From Mastigocoleus testarum BC008 (GTDB lineage Bacteria > Cyanobacteriota > Cyanobacteriia > Cyanobacteriales > Nostocaceae), in NCBI RefSeq assembly GCF_001456025.1, contig NZ_LMTZ01000110.1:35203-99202 (forward strand): DNA of 64,000 bases, written 5' to 3'. Position 1 is the first letter of the stretch. Each line of letters starts with the position of its first letter. The notes below the pieces were generated by a model. That model did no database searches, was not told where the DNA came from, and saw only the letters and a list, made by a program, of their open reading frames with translations. This document shows, piece after piece, positions 53,804 through 63,890 of this stretch. The position numbers and the translations under genes are program-made.

Positions 53804-54310
53804 ATGCTGCAGGGAATAACTTTCAGAAAGCAAATAGAAACCGTTAACTGGGTTAGCTTTATCGCAGATTTTCTCCTAACGGGTATGGTAGTTGGTCCTC
53901 TGGCTGCTCCTTTTCTAGCTGCTTCAGGTGTGACAAAGTTACCCATAATTGCAGAGATTATTTATTTTATGGGTCATCACGTGTGCCCACAACCAGAAAT
54001 GGGGATAGCTCTTAAATCTCCTTTCCTTATGGCTGTATGTATGCGCTGTTACGGAACTATCACCGGCTTATTACTTACACGCTTGCAGTATATACCTACA
54101 AGAGGTCAGGGTTTTTATTGGTTACATCAATACGGATGGATTGGTGCAGCAGGAGCTAGCACCTTAATGATGGCGTATCCCTTAGAACTAGCAGCAGAAG
54201 TGTTTGGGTGGTGGAACTTTAATAATTACGTGGTGTTCTTATTCGGTTTAATTACAGGTTTAGCCTGGGGGTTATTCACTATGCCAATATTACATAATAA
54301 TCAGAAGTGA
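53804..54310 (+). CDS. DUF2085 family membrane protein
   Basis: 168 residues with four hydrophobic segments. The cysteine-containing motifs HHVCPQPEMGIA and AVCMRCYGTITGLL match the conserved parts of DUF2085 (C-x-[PQ] then C-x2-C-x-G), which are thought to bind metal or to be redox active. It follows the membrane gene pair after 267 bp on the same strand. Function unknown. Confidence 0.75.
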   Translation: MLQGITFRKQIETVNWVSFIADFLLTGMVVGPLAAPFLAASGVTKLPIIAEIIYFMGHHVCPQPEMGIALKSPFLMAVCMRCYGTITGLLLTRLQYIPTRGQGFYWLHQYGWIGAAGASTLMMAYPLELAAEVFGWWNFNNYVVFLFGLITGLAWGLFTMPILHNNQK

Positions 54311-54560
54311 GCGCTCTAAGAGGGGAAGTCATTAGCGTACTGTAGGTAGCGCAGCTAGAGCTTTTATGGCGTCGACGTTAGACTAAGCGCGTGTCCGTAG
54401 GACATAAGTTAAAACAGACTGCGCCTTTGGCGTTAACAGAGTGGGGCTTTAGCACAGCAAAATTAATTAAAACCCCTCCCAGCAAATGAAACTAGCGCAT
54501 TTTATGACTTTGGCTAAAAGCTCTGCTGTGTAAGGGTTTAAAAATATGCTAGTTAAAAGT
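54311..54560. repeat. Composite dispersed repeat, copy 2
   Basis: Parts in order: AGAGGGGAAGTCATTAGCG phrase, TGTCCGTAGGACA (54392-54404), ACCCCTCCCA, then a 63-bp unit with ends ACTAGCGCATTTT (54491-54503) and AAAATATGCTAGT (54541-54553). It matches 18741-18910 in order and orientation but with an extra block (54405-54465) in the middle. The 317-bp spacer holds no gene. Confidence 0.6.
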
Positions 54561-54627
54561 TTCAATTTTTCAATTTTTCCATACCTAAATACAATCAATA
54601 AAACTATATTGATAGATATGCATGTAG

Positions 54628-55701
54628 TTATCTGGCTTTTAGTTGGCGTAGAGTGAACAAATATTGGAAATTAAGCTTTTGACAAATATCATTTAAAGCA
54701 ATTGGTGCATAGATACTGATAGCAACTCCCAAAACTATATGGGCGATCGGTTCATTCAGTCCAAAGCCTTTGCTCAAAATTATTCTTAAAACAGATGCAA
54801 AAATGCTATGGGCGACAAAAATTTCTAGAGATAAAGTTCCCCATCTAGAAAGGAAAGGTAAGATACTTAAGTTCGCCAAGATATTTGCCAAAACAACCGA
54901 AGCAAGAATTCCAACAGCTGCGACCAAAGGAACAGTTGCGATATTTTCAGTCATCCTAAAGCTTGTAGCTATACCTAATGCTAAATACCCACCTAAAGCA
55001 ATTGACCACAATATAAGATGACTCAATCGATTTTTCGCAGCAAGTAAATCATGATGATCTATATATTTACCGATAATTATTCCCAGCGCCAAATATAAGG
55101 CATAACGACGTGCTAAATATAATATACCCCAGGGTCCAAAACTCACATCCAAAACATGCAAGCAATACACCCCAACAGAGATGGCAAAAAAGACTGCGGG
55201 CGTTACTTTCAGCTTATATAACACGCCATACAACAGCATAATTACAAACAGTGTATAAAGAAACCAAAACTGCATTTGGGGTTGATAAACTATTTTCCAA
55301 ATATCAGTAAGGGATAAATCACTGTTCGTATAATTGGATGCTATGTACTGCAGTATACTTTGGAATATGGACCAAACAAAATACGGATAGGCTATTACAT
55401 AAACTTTATCTAGGATAAACGTTTTAAACGGTTTAGATAATGATCGCTGAACAAACAAGCCCGAAATAAAAAAGAATAGGGGCATATGAAAAGCATAAAT
55501 CCAGTGATCGATAAATTCTAAGGTTGGAGAATTAGGAATAATTGAACTGTTAATTAAACCCCTGAGGACATGTCCAACTGCAACTAAAAAAATACCAATA
55601 CCTTTTGCATAATCAACCCAGAGCAAACGTTTTTGTTTCCGTTGTTTTCCCGAATTGAACTGTGATGATGCTAATTCTCTTGAAGATGCTTCCCGAGCCA
55701 T
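54628..55701 (-). CDS. Acyltransferase family 3 (OafA/OafB-like) membrane protein
   Basis: 357 residues with about ten TM segments. The family motif at the N-terminus is clear: LLWVDYAKGIGIFLVAVGHV with the catalytic His, and further on AFHMPLFFFISGLF. Such enzymes acetylate or otherwise acylate sugars of surface polysaccharides. It starts the polysaccharide locus that continues to 63.9 kb, all - strand except the last gene. Confidence 0.88.
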   Translation of the reverse strand: MAREASSRELASSQFNSGKQRKQKRLLWVDYAKGIGIFLVAVGHVLRGLINSSIIPNSPTLEFIDHWIYAFHMPLFFFISGLFVQRSLSKPFKTFILDKVYVIAYPYFVWSIFQSILQYIASNYTNSDLSLTDIWKIVYQPQMQFWFLYTLFVIMLLYGVLYKLKVTPAVFFAISVGVYCLHVLDVSFGPWGILYLARRYALYLALGIIIGKYIDHHDLLAAKNRLSHLILWSIALGGYLALGIATSFRMTENIATVPLVAAVGILASVVLANILANLSILPFLSRWGTLSLEIFVAHSIFASVLRIILSKGFGLNEPIAHIVLGVAISIYAPIALNDICQKLNFQYLFTLRQLKAR

Positions 55702-56066
55702 GTAAAAAAATCAATTTACTTTATCAACTAATAAGGCAAACAAAACCAACTTATGAGAATCCAATACTATGAGATACAGGATTACGAAGTAAGATAACTA
55801 TTAAATTAAAAACCTTTATTTAATTACTTTTCAGTTTCTTTTTTCAGTTTCTTATCGTTGGTAAGTAAAGCGTTTTTTAGTCTCGAAGCTGATTATAGAA
55901 TCATCGTATTACATAAAATATGAAAATTACATAAAGCACAAAAGTAATACAAAGCATGAAATCGATACCGATTACACAAAATGCATTACCGAAGAAACTA
56001 TAATTTTTGGTTTACGAAAAAATTAAAAAATAAAAATCAAATATAAATTTGCATTACTTTAGGACT
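55702..56066. other. Intergenic, 365 bp, nothing recognised
   Basis: AT-rich. No reading frame, repeat or clear hairpin seen. Confidence 0.4.
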
Positions 56067-57128
56067 TTACTTTTCAAAGGCAGTAATTTGTTCCACGAAA
56101 GATTGAACATATTTACGGTGGTTATATTTTTCTATCATCAGTTGATAGCCTCGTTCGGCTTGGACTCGGGCTTGTTTGGGGTTATTTAGTAACTTGAGAA
56201 TCACTTGGCGTAATTGTTCGTCATCTTCAGCATCAACCCCAAGCACTACTCCACTGTCAATCAGGTCTTGGATGATTCCCGGACAACGAGTAATGACAAC
56301 AGGTCGACGACAAGCAAGTGCTTCAAACATAGTAGTTAATCCAGCTTGATAATTGTTTTCAAACAAACTTACAACAGCTAGATCGCAATCGCGATAAAGT
56401 TGCAATAAGTCTCCCCAATCATAAGCATGACAAGACATGTTACCCGGTAAAACTTCCGGGAAAGCTCGCTTGCACGCAGCTGCATTCGGTGAAACCGCAC
56501 AAATTTTGACATCAAGATCCAAATCGTGGGTTGCTTTAGCTAAAGTACAATAGTCGCGTTTTTCTAGTCCTCCACTAGCAATCAAAGGGCGTCGTTTATT
56601 CTGAGAAATCGATCCAGGTTTAAAGAAAGATATATCCGTAGGTTGTTCTAAAAACAAGCAGATGCGATTTTGTGGCAAATTCAGATATTCACTCAGAAAA
56701 TTTGCTTGAGAAGGAGTGTAAGTCATAAACAAATCAACACGTTTACTCATCTCCAGCATTTTTAACGCGAAACGAGATCTTGGACGGTTGACATTGTGAA
56801 CAAAAACTATTATCTTTGGTTTCTCTTGCTTACTGCTACAAAGAGTTGCAACTGGAAATCCCACATCCTCACCAGCACAGAAAATTACATCTTTGCTTCC
56901 AAGATTGTGCGCTAATCGACGTGCTAGTGCCCAATGTTGTGGACTACTGATAACCTTGGCGCGTACCTTATCTAGAGGTAAAACCTCTTCTGTACCTGGT
57001 TGATAAACAGTTGCTCTTAAAGTTTGACTTATATCCCACATTACGTGGCAAGGGCGTTTTCCTGCTTGGGCATTTTGATGTATCCCCTCGAGGTCAAACT
57101 GCCGGCTAAGTGCAATATGGTATTTCAA
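56067..57128 (-). CDS. Glycosyltransferase family 4/1 (GT-B fold)
   Basis: 353 residues. The C-terminal half has the GT-B donor-binding pattern: ASGGLEKRDYCTLAKA, AVVSLFENNYQAGLTTMFEALACRRPVVIT with the conserved Glu, and the final helix EKYNHRKYVQSF. The N-terminal half lacks the usual GGAE start and seems adapted to its acceptor. It probably adds a sugar during exopolysaccharide or lipid-linked glycan synthesis. Confidence 0.85.
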   Translation of the reverse strand: MKYHIALSRQFDLEGIHQNAQAGKRPCHVMWDISQTLRATVYQPGTEEVLPLDKVRAKVISSPQHWALARRLAHNLGSKDVIFCAGEDVGFPVATLCSSKQEKPKIIVFVHNVNRPRSRFALKMLEMSKRVDLFMTYTPSQANFLSEYLNLPQNRICLFLEQPTDISFFKPGSISQNKRRPLIASGGLEKRDYCTLAKATHDLDLDVKICAVSPNAAACKRAFPEVLPGNMSCHAYDWGDLLQLYRDCDLAVVSLFENNYQAGLTTMFEALACRRPVVITRCPGIIQDLIDSGVVLGVDAEDDEQLRQVILKLLNNPKQARVQAERGYQLMIEKYNHRKYVQSFVEQITAFEK

Positions 57129-57411
57129 AACGATTTCCTAGCTGATTTATTGAGCATTATATTATTCTGCTAATAATAAGTTCTAGAGTCTATTTTTGTA
57201 AAAAGAAAATGTAAAGTCTTTGCCTGTAAAAACAGACTTTATATAAATTTTCTTTTGTGAAATTATATTTAATTAACTTTAAACATAAAAATAATTTACT
57301 ATAATCTGACCGCAGACTCGCAACCAGATATAGTAATTTTAAATCATCGTATCATCGTTAATTTTACAGATATTGTTGATTACGATCGCTTGTATATTAA
57401 TATTATATGCT

Positions 57412-57473
57412 AGTGCGTTATGGCGCGGTGATAAAGGTAACTAAAAAAACATTATCTTCATATCCAACACACC
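57412..57473. repeat. 62-bp dispersed repeat, opposite orientation to 8881-8945
   Basis: Begins AGTGCGTTATGGCGCGG and ends CCAACACACCC; the inner ACCTTTATC and TTTTTTTAG phrases match the earlier copy when complemented. The rest of the 57129-57588 spacer is AT-rich without genes. Confidence 0.5.
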
Positions 57474-57588
57474 CTTCTTTAGAGTTTATTTATACACATT
57501 ATTTATAGACATCTTCTAAGTTATCAACTATTAATCAAACCTTTGCACATAATAAATAACAAAATTTGACAAATAAAATTTGAAAATA

Positions 57589-58614
57589 TCAACCAAAGGC
57601 AAGATCGAAATTACGGATACTCTTGTGCAGAATATGAGCCTTTTGTCCATCTATAATTCCACTTGTGATTAATTTCTCTAACTTGGAACGAAATTCTGAA
57701 TAATGTTCTGCAGTATATTTACCACAGTAAGTAACTCGATTCGATTTATCTGTAATACCTTTTTCTAACACATCTAAAGTTGGCACAGAATATGACCACT
57801 CTGATGGATCGAATACATCAATTAACAATCTAATTAACAAAATTCGGAAATAATCGTCTTCAAAAGGACCATTACTCTTTTGAAACCAACGGTAGGTGCA
57901 AATTACATAGTTAAAATGGATAAATCCCCATTCCTGTTTGTGACGATCTATTTTATCGGGTTCTGTTTGACATTGGGGGTAAAGCATTGTATCAAATGTA
58001 TGTGCTTTACCGTTAATTACATCGTTATGACCTCGATGTTTCCAAGGTTGGAATTGACGTGCCCAGCTAATATCAAATATTATTTCCCAAGTTGCAGTTA
58101 GATGATCTATCCCCTGTTCTTTATACCAGCAATCCCATACGGGACTAACTCCTAAACACATCAAATTACGTTGAACACAAGTCTGGTAGTGAGTTTTCAT
58201 AAAATCATCTTTGGTAACAAATAAATCAGCATCATGCAATAAAGCATGAGTACTAACACTCGCATTTATACCTCTAATAATTTGTAACCAATGATTATTG
58301 TGGGGATTGTTTTGATAAAGAGAAATTAGCTGTTCTATAGGATTAGGATTAATTAAACGAATTGGACTGATATCAAATTTTGTTTTCCATTCATTAAAAC
58401 ATTCAGTAAAACCACTCACTTTACGATCAGGGATTACAAGAGTTTCAACTAGACCTTCAGAGTCCTGAGTAGCAGATACTTCTAAAGCAATTTTTAGGAA
58501 GACCGGTAAATCACCAGGGACTGGAAGTAAAATCGTGTAACCATCAATGGGTTTTTTGACAGATCTATTCCACTGAATATAAGACCATTTGGATAAAGTT
58601 GGTATTTTTAGCAT
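57589..58614 (-). CDS. Probable GT-A type glycosyltransferase
   Basis: 341 residues, soluble. The motif HALLHDADLF at about residues 122-131 gives a DxD metal and sugar-nucleotide site, preceded by an LPVPGDLPVFLKIALEVSAT segment similar to the start of GT-A folds. The remainder (CTYRWFQKSNGPFEDDYFR) has no family I can name. Placement within the polysaccharide locus supports the role; the exact family is not recognised. Confidence 0.6.
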   Translation of the reverse strand: MLKIPTLSKWSYIQWNRSVKKPIDGYTILLPVPGDLPVFLKIALEVSATQDSEGLVETLVIPDRKVSGFTECFNEWKTKFDISPIRLINPNPIEQLISLYQNNPHNNHWLQIIRGINASVSTHALLHDADLFVTKDDFMKTHYQTCVQRNLMCLGVSPVWDCWYKEQGIDHLTATWEIIFDISWARQFQPWKHRGHNDVINGKAHTFDTMLYPQCQTEPDKIDRHKQEWGFIHFNYVICTYRWFQKSNGPFEDDYFRILLIRLLIDVFDPSEWSYSVPTLDVLEKGITDKSNRVTYCGKYTAEHYSEFRSKLEKLITSGIIDGQKAHILHKSIRNFDLAFG

Positions 58615-60204
58615 GATAATTCCCTTACAAAATACTTGGTGCTTTTTGTAGTGAGTCTAAAATTTATTTCTAGCGACAGGGCTAACTTAGCTCGTATGAT
58701 CTTGATTTTTTATCATCGGAATTTTATTAAAAGTATGCACAAGTGTTATGAAGGTATTTTTTTGGACGCTTTGTACTACAGAATTTAAATCAAATATGAA
58801 TTTTGATTTTCTATTCGTTATGTGAGTAGTTCAAAGATATAAGTAAGGTCTTTACTTATTTCAACTTCAAACTCCCATAGCAAACTATATATAATCAAGT
58901 TCGATATACGAAGAAATTTTAAGTATATGCCATTAGACTTATTGCTTGAGATATCCCAATTCTCCAAAAAGGAGGTAGTAATTAAGCAGTAAATGTCATA
59001 ACAAAAAACGTAATGCTACGTAGTCCCAAATCAATACAATCCTGAATAAATAATTTCTAACAAATAGAACTTTCAAGTGTTATCTGTTTTCAGGAATAAC
59101 ATTGGACTCCTAAAATTCATAACATGACTATCTCGGAAGTTAATATCAATGCTTATTGAATGATTGGGTAAACAATATTAGTGACAAGGTATTACTAGAA
59201 AGTTTACTGACATAGAAATAATAATCGCAGTCACTATTTACACAAGTAATTAATGTTACTGTGAGTGTACTTTTTAGTTAGTAACATTGTTCAGTACCTT
59301 ATTGAGTTGCATAGTACACTATTTTTCTCTATTTGTTAAATTTTTAGTCAACTTATCGGATAGGAATTACCGACTAGCTCTTATTTTGAAATATTTGTCA
59401 AGCTGTAAATATCAGGCACTTTAGCGCTAATTTATTTTCATTTTTCTCTTTGATTTATCATGTAAATTTAATTACTGACTTCAAGCAATTAATCTAAATC
59501 ATCCTTAAATAAGTATTTTGTTGATTGAATTCAAATCAAGCTAGTTGAGCGGATTTAAACAGAAAATAATTTATGAAGTTGCTATTACTTGTTTCCATAA
59601 TAGTTTTATTTTTTACTCAAAGGGTAAGTATATAAACATAAATCAAGTTATATGCAGGAATATATTTACAAGTAAATATTAATTCATTATAAAAAATACT
59701 GTAAACATTTTAAATATATAAATCTTCAAGTATGTGACTTCAAGCATTCCTAGATATTTTATGGACTACGCAATAAGGTTAGGAAATTGGTAAATCTCGT
59801 TTGTTTGTCCTACAGATCCGCTAACGTCGTAAATGCGCTAAAAGCTACGAGTTTTAGCTTTTCTTAGCTAGCTATAGGTATTGGATCTTATACCAAGTTC
59901 GATTTTTAAAACCCCTTTATATTCTTTGGGATTTTTCCCCATACTTCCCACACTTCCCTCTCTCATTCTAAAAAGGGGTAATTAACCCGGACATTAGCCA
60001 ATGTCTTCCGGTGTAAGCGCAGAAGAGCTATACCTACTTGAACGAAAAGAAAAGGTAGGCTGCTTGTTAAAAAAAATGGGTCTAAAAAAATGGGTCTATC
60101 ACGACCCAGCATTTCATATATATTTAGAATATTTGGATTTATCCAATTGGTAATATATTGTAATTTTTATTTTCAGGGCTAAAATTCTTATTATTGATGA
60201 GAAT
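58615..60204. other. 1.6-kb gene-free region in the polysaccharide locus
   Basis: No reading frame of any quality. Features seen: a pyrimidine-rich phrase and a GGGGTAATTAACCC core at about 59935-60000 (related to 48440-48515), a doubled AAAAAAATGGGTCT at 60070-60097, and a hairpin TGGGTC/GACCCA at 60091-60108. An upstream regulatory region or decayed genes are possible. Confidence 0.5.
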
Positions 60205-61554
60205 TCAACTGAATCCTGGGATTGCTTGAATCGGTAAGCCCAAACCCAAATACATCCGAATTAATATAAGCAGAGTAAGGGTTCCGACAAAAAGAGCTGT
60301 CGCCCAAATATCCTGGATAATGCATAAAAGCTTTTCTTGCCAAAGACCGTATATATTCACCAAATACAACGGTAAATCACTCATAGCAATTACAACTATT
60401 ACTCCCAAGCTACCAACAAAGTTAAATGCTAAAGGTAATCCAAAGCTAATCATGAGAAACCTAACAAAATTACTTTGGGCTGAATATAAAGGTTTACCAA
60501 TTGCTAGCAAAGCAGAACTGTTAGTATAAAATAAAACAGAAAACCAAATACCTGTACATAAAATTGGCATCATCCAAGTAGCTTGAATATACCTATCGTC
60601 GTAGAGTCCCTTAATAACTAAATCCCCGACACTTACCAGACCGGCTAAAAATAGTGCAAATCCTATCAGTATTTTGCGGCGCTGATAGAGAATTTTTGCT
60701 CTTAGAGTTGCTCTGGGTAGATCCTTATGTCTCGAAATCGTCGGGAAAATAACTCGGTTACCTAGTTTTTTAATGATTTCTCGTGGCATCGCAGCCAAAG
60801 TATAAGCTACCGTATAAACACCCAACATTTGGAAAGATAGTAACTTACCTAAAATTAGACGGTCAGCTTGTTCTGCAAGAAACATTAATGCTGTTGCCAC
60901 AAACATCCATCTTCCAAAAGATAAAATCTCTTTAAGGGCTCTTTTATCCCAACAAATGCGGTTACGAAACTTGTTACTTAATTGATGTGAAACCACCATT
61001 CGAAATAGGTGCAAAGAAACTCCACCAATAGCCAAAGACCAAATGTTTGGTTTGTACCAAGCTAAAGCCAACATTACACCCATTGAAAAAACCTGGGCGC
61101 TCAGGTCAAATAGCATTAGTTTGTCCAAAGCCAACTGTCGGTTAAGTACGGATAAATTGGTGGAAGCAAAACCAGACAAAACTGAAGAAAAACCAACAAA
61201 CGGAAGTAACCACAACAACCGCTCATCTTCGTAAAACTGAGCAGCAGGTACGGTAATAACTAAGCAAATTAACCATAAAACAAAGCCCCGAATAATTTGA
61301 ATTGTCCAAGCAGTATTCAAAAATTCAGGTTCTTCACCTTTGGAGTTAGAAACAATGCTCTGACCGATACCAACATCGGAAAATAGCTCTAAACTAATTA
61401 ATAATGTGTTGACAACAGCCATCAGACCGAAAAATTCCGGTACTAGTAGGCGAGTCAAAATAATATTATTAACAAATCTGAGACCTTGGGAGAATCCAAA
61501 ACCAGCTATTGTCCAAAATGCGCCTTTATAGGCAAGCTTTTTAATCGATGTCAT
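60205..61554 (-). CDS. Polysaccharide flippase (Wzx-like, MOP superfamily)
   Basis: 449 residues with about twelve TM segments in the MOP-fold order. Recognisable segments: GAFWTIAGFGFSQGLRFVNN at the N-terminus, LTRLLVPEFFGLMAVV, and LLGKLLSFQMLGVYTVAYTL in the middle. It would flip lipid-linked sugar units across the inner membrane. It lies 70 bp from the following glycosyltransferase on the same strand, so they are probably one operon. Confidence 0.88.
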   Translation of the reverse strand: MTSIKKLAYKGAFWTIAGFGFSQGLRFVNNIILTRLLVPEFFGLMAVVNTLLISLELFSDVGIGQSIVSNSKGEEPEFLNTAWTIQIIRGFVLWLICLVITVPAAQFYEDERLLWLLPFVGFSSVLSGFASTNLSVLNRQLALDKLMLFDLSAQVFSMGVMLALAWYKPNIWSLAIGGVSLHLFRMVVSHQLSNKFRNRICWDKRALKEILSFGRWMFVATALMFLAEQADRLILGKLLSFQMLGVYTVAYTLAAMPREIIKKLGNRVIFPTISRHKDLPRATLRAKILYQRRKILIGFALFLAGLVSVGDLVIKGLYDDRYIQATWMMPILCTGIWFSVLFYTNSSALLAIGKPLYSAQSNFVRFLMISFGLPLAFNFVGSLGVIVVIAMSDLPLYLVNIYGLWQEKLLCIIQDIWATALFVGTLTLLILIRMYLGLGLPIQAIPGFS

Positions 61555-61623
61555 ATTTTGTTGTTATAGTTATCTGACCAGTTAAAGCTCTGGTTTTATT
61601 GTTACTTACCCATCATTGATTGC

Positions 61624-62847
61624 TCAGAGATTGCCGAGTGTTTTGGAATAAGAATGGAATAGTTCAACTAATTTATCAGCTTCTCGTCCAATATTGTGTC
61701 TGAGAAATACTGACTCCGATCCTGCTCGACCCATTTTTGCCAAATCTTCTGCTGGTAACACCAGAGCACTTCGAATGGCGTTCTTAAGTTCTTCTATGGA
61801 ACCTGCTGGAACTAACCAACCATTAACCCCATGATTCACCAGTTCTGGAATACCTGCAACATAAGTACTGATGACCGGACGTCCCAATGCTAATGCTTCC
61901 ATAATCACAACTGGTAAGCCTTCTGCAAAACTTGGTAACACTAAAACTCGAGCATTCGCAATATGATTTTTGACTTCTTCACCGCTAGCCCATCCAGTAA
62001 TTGTCACCTGTTCTTCCAATCCATATTCTGCAATTAAGGCTTCAACTTCCGGTCGCAGTTCCCCATCACCGACCAAAGTTAATTTGCACTTTTTACCTTC
62101 CTGTGACAATTGGCCCACTGCTTGCAATAATAGTAACTGTCCCTTCTGTTCGCATAAGCGCCCAACACAGGTTAAATGTGGTTCAGGGGAAATATCCTTA
62201 ACTGTTTGATTCAAAAAGTTTTCATCGACTCCACAATGAACAACATGAATTTTTGACCATTGCTTATAGTCGCACCACCGATAAAGCTGACTTTTACCAA
62301 AAGAGCAAATAGCAACAACAAAGCTTGCTCGATTAATCTTTTGTGCGATCGCTAAATCCTTAATTCGATCAAATTCTTCTGGACCGTGAACCGTAAAACT
62401 ATAGGGGGGACCACCCAAAGCATTACATAACATCGCAACTGTGGCTGAGTTGGTTCCAAAATGGACGTGAAGATGGTCAATATCTGCCTTTTGCAGCCAC
62501 CCAAGTAAAACACAGGCTTCAGCAAAGTAGATGAAATGGTAAAAAATGCCTCGCTGTGAGCTTCTACCAATGTTTATTGCTAACCATAAAGATTTCAACC
62601 AAGGAATAGGAGCTTTGAGGGCTACTGTAAATAGCTGTATCAATAAGCCTTTAGCACCGGCATTTAAAATAATTTTTGTTTTTTGAAATTCACTTTTATC
62701 ATCGGGGTCTATGAGTTCGGACTCGCATTGTCTGACCGAAAATCTTTCTACTGTTAATCCTGATTTTTCAACAGCAGCAATTTCCCGACGAATAAAACTA
62801 TGGCTGACTTTAGGATATTGATTAACTAAATAAGCTATTTTCATCAT
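61624..62847 (-). CDS. Glycosyltransferase family 4
   Basis: About 408 residues from the ATG at 62847 (AAAGGTG ribosome site 3-9 bp upstream; an adjacent ATG at 62844 also possible). The GT4 pattern is complete: MKIAYLVNQYPKVSHSFI at the N-terminus, HVHFGTNSATVAMLC, then VGRLCEQKGQLLLLQAVGQL and the EX7E-like VLPSFAEGLPVVIMEALALG. Orthologues act in exopolysaccharide synthesis. Confidence 0.92.
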   Translation of the reverse strand: MMKIAYLVNQYPKVSHSFIRREIAAVEKSGLTVERFSVRQCESELIDPDDKSEFQKTKIILNAGAKGLLIQLFTVALKAPIPWLKSLWLAINIGRSSQRGIFYHFIYFAEACVLLGWLQKADIDHLHVHFGTNSATVAMLCNALGGPPYSFTVHGPEEFDRIKDLAIAQKINRASFVVAICSFGKSQLYRWCDYKQWSKIHVVHCGVDENFLNQTVKDISPEPHLTCVGRLCEQKGQLLLLQAVGQLSQEGKKCKLTLVGDGELRPEVEALIAEYGLEEQVTITGWASGEEVKNHIANARVLVLPSFAEGLPVVIMEALALGRPVISTYVAGIPELVNHGVNGWLVPAGSIEELKNAIRSALVLPAEDLAKMGRAGSESVFLRHNIGREADKLVELFHSYSKTLGNL

Positions 62848-63113
62848 CACCTTTAGATGCACACATTAGGCTATTCTTCCCTCTTTCTCCACATTTAAGT
62901 TGACTTAGTGCTTACAATTAAAAGCCATATAGTTTTATAATACGCTCGGCATTAAGTTGAAATATTTGCTTACTGACAACTTATTACAATACGGTTATTT
63001 GCCGTGTAGCTATTCTTTTGCAAGAATCAGTAACTCATATTGGATTCTAGAACGTACTCGATTGTATTTGTTTGTATTTTTAGTAAAGTTCTACAAAATA
63101 TATTAGGTTTTGT

Positions 63114-63890
63114 ATGTTTAAAGAGTATTTAGCCCATCTGGTTATTGATACTCCATTGGAGTCAAGTGCTCGGTTTGCTCGTCTCTTAACGTTATCGCTG
63201 CAGCGGCGAAAACATCCAGAGCTCAAAGAGCTTTACCTAGAGTCAGCCCGCATTGAACAATTACTGAAAAAGATAATTAGCAGTTCATCAAATTGTATCG
63301 ATGTTGGTTGTCACCTTGGCTCCGTACTAGCAAGTATCAGAAAGATTTCACCCCAAGGTAATCATATTGCAATCGAGCCAATTCCTTATAAAGCGAACTG
63401 GTTACGGAAAAAATTTCCCGATGTTGAAATCATGCAAATTGCCCTTAGCGATACAACAGGAGAACAAGAGTTTTTTGTACAACCGCATCGTTCTGGTTAC
63501 AGTGGACTACGACTACATAAAAGCAATGGAAAAGTGGAGCACTTACAAGTTAAATGTCAGCGCTTGGATAACATAGTACCCCAAGACCGCCCTATTCACT
63601 TTATCAAAATAGATGTTGAAGGTGGAGAACTTGCCGCATTACGTGGTGCACCAAGAATATTAGAAGACTTTCATCCTCCGATACTATTTGAATGTACGCA
63701 AAGTGGATTAACTGCCTTTGACATTAGACCTAAAGATATTTATGAATTTTTGGTAAAGGAGCATTCCTACTCAGTGTATTTAATCAAAGATTGGCTAGTT
63801 GATAATGAATCTCTATCTTATGAGGATTTCTTTCAAGCCATGCAATATCCGTTCAAAGCATTTAATTTTTTGGCATTTAAAAAAAATTAA
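63114..63890 (+). CDS. FkbM family methyltransferase
   Basis: 258 residues, divergent from the glycosyltransferase gene across a 250-bp spacer. The SAM site is in CIDVGCHLGSVLASI with the acidic EPI after the second strand; FIKIDVEGGELAALRGA is the FkbM signature. These enzymes O-methylate sugars of surface glycans or lipids. A further gene may begin beyond the window; the last 110 bp hold none. Confidence 0.9.
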   Translation: MFKEYLAHLVIDTPLESSARFARLLTLSLQRRKHPELKELYLESARIEQLLKKIISSSSNCIDVGCHLGSVLASIRKISPQGNHIAIEPIPYKANWLRKKFPDVEIMQIALSDTTGEQEFFVQPHRSGYSGLRLHKSNGKVEHLQVKCQRLDNIVPQDRPIHFIKIDVEGGELAALRGAPRILEDFHPPILFECTQSGLTAFDIRPKDIYEFLVKEHSYSVYLIKDWLVDNESLSYEDFFQAMQYPFKAFNFLAFKKN

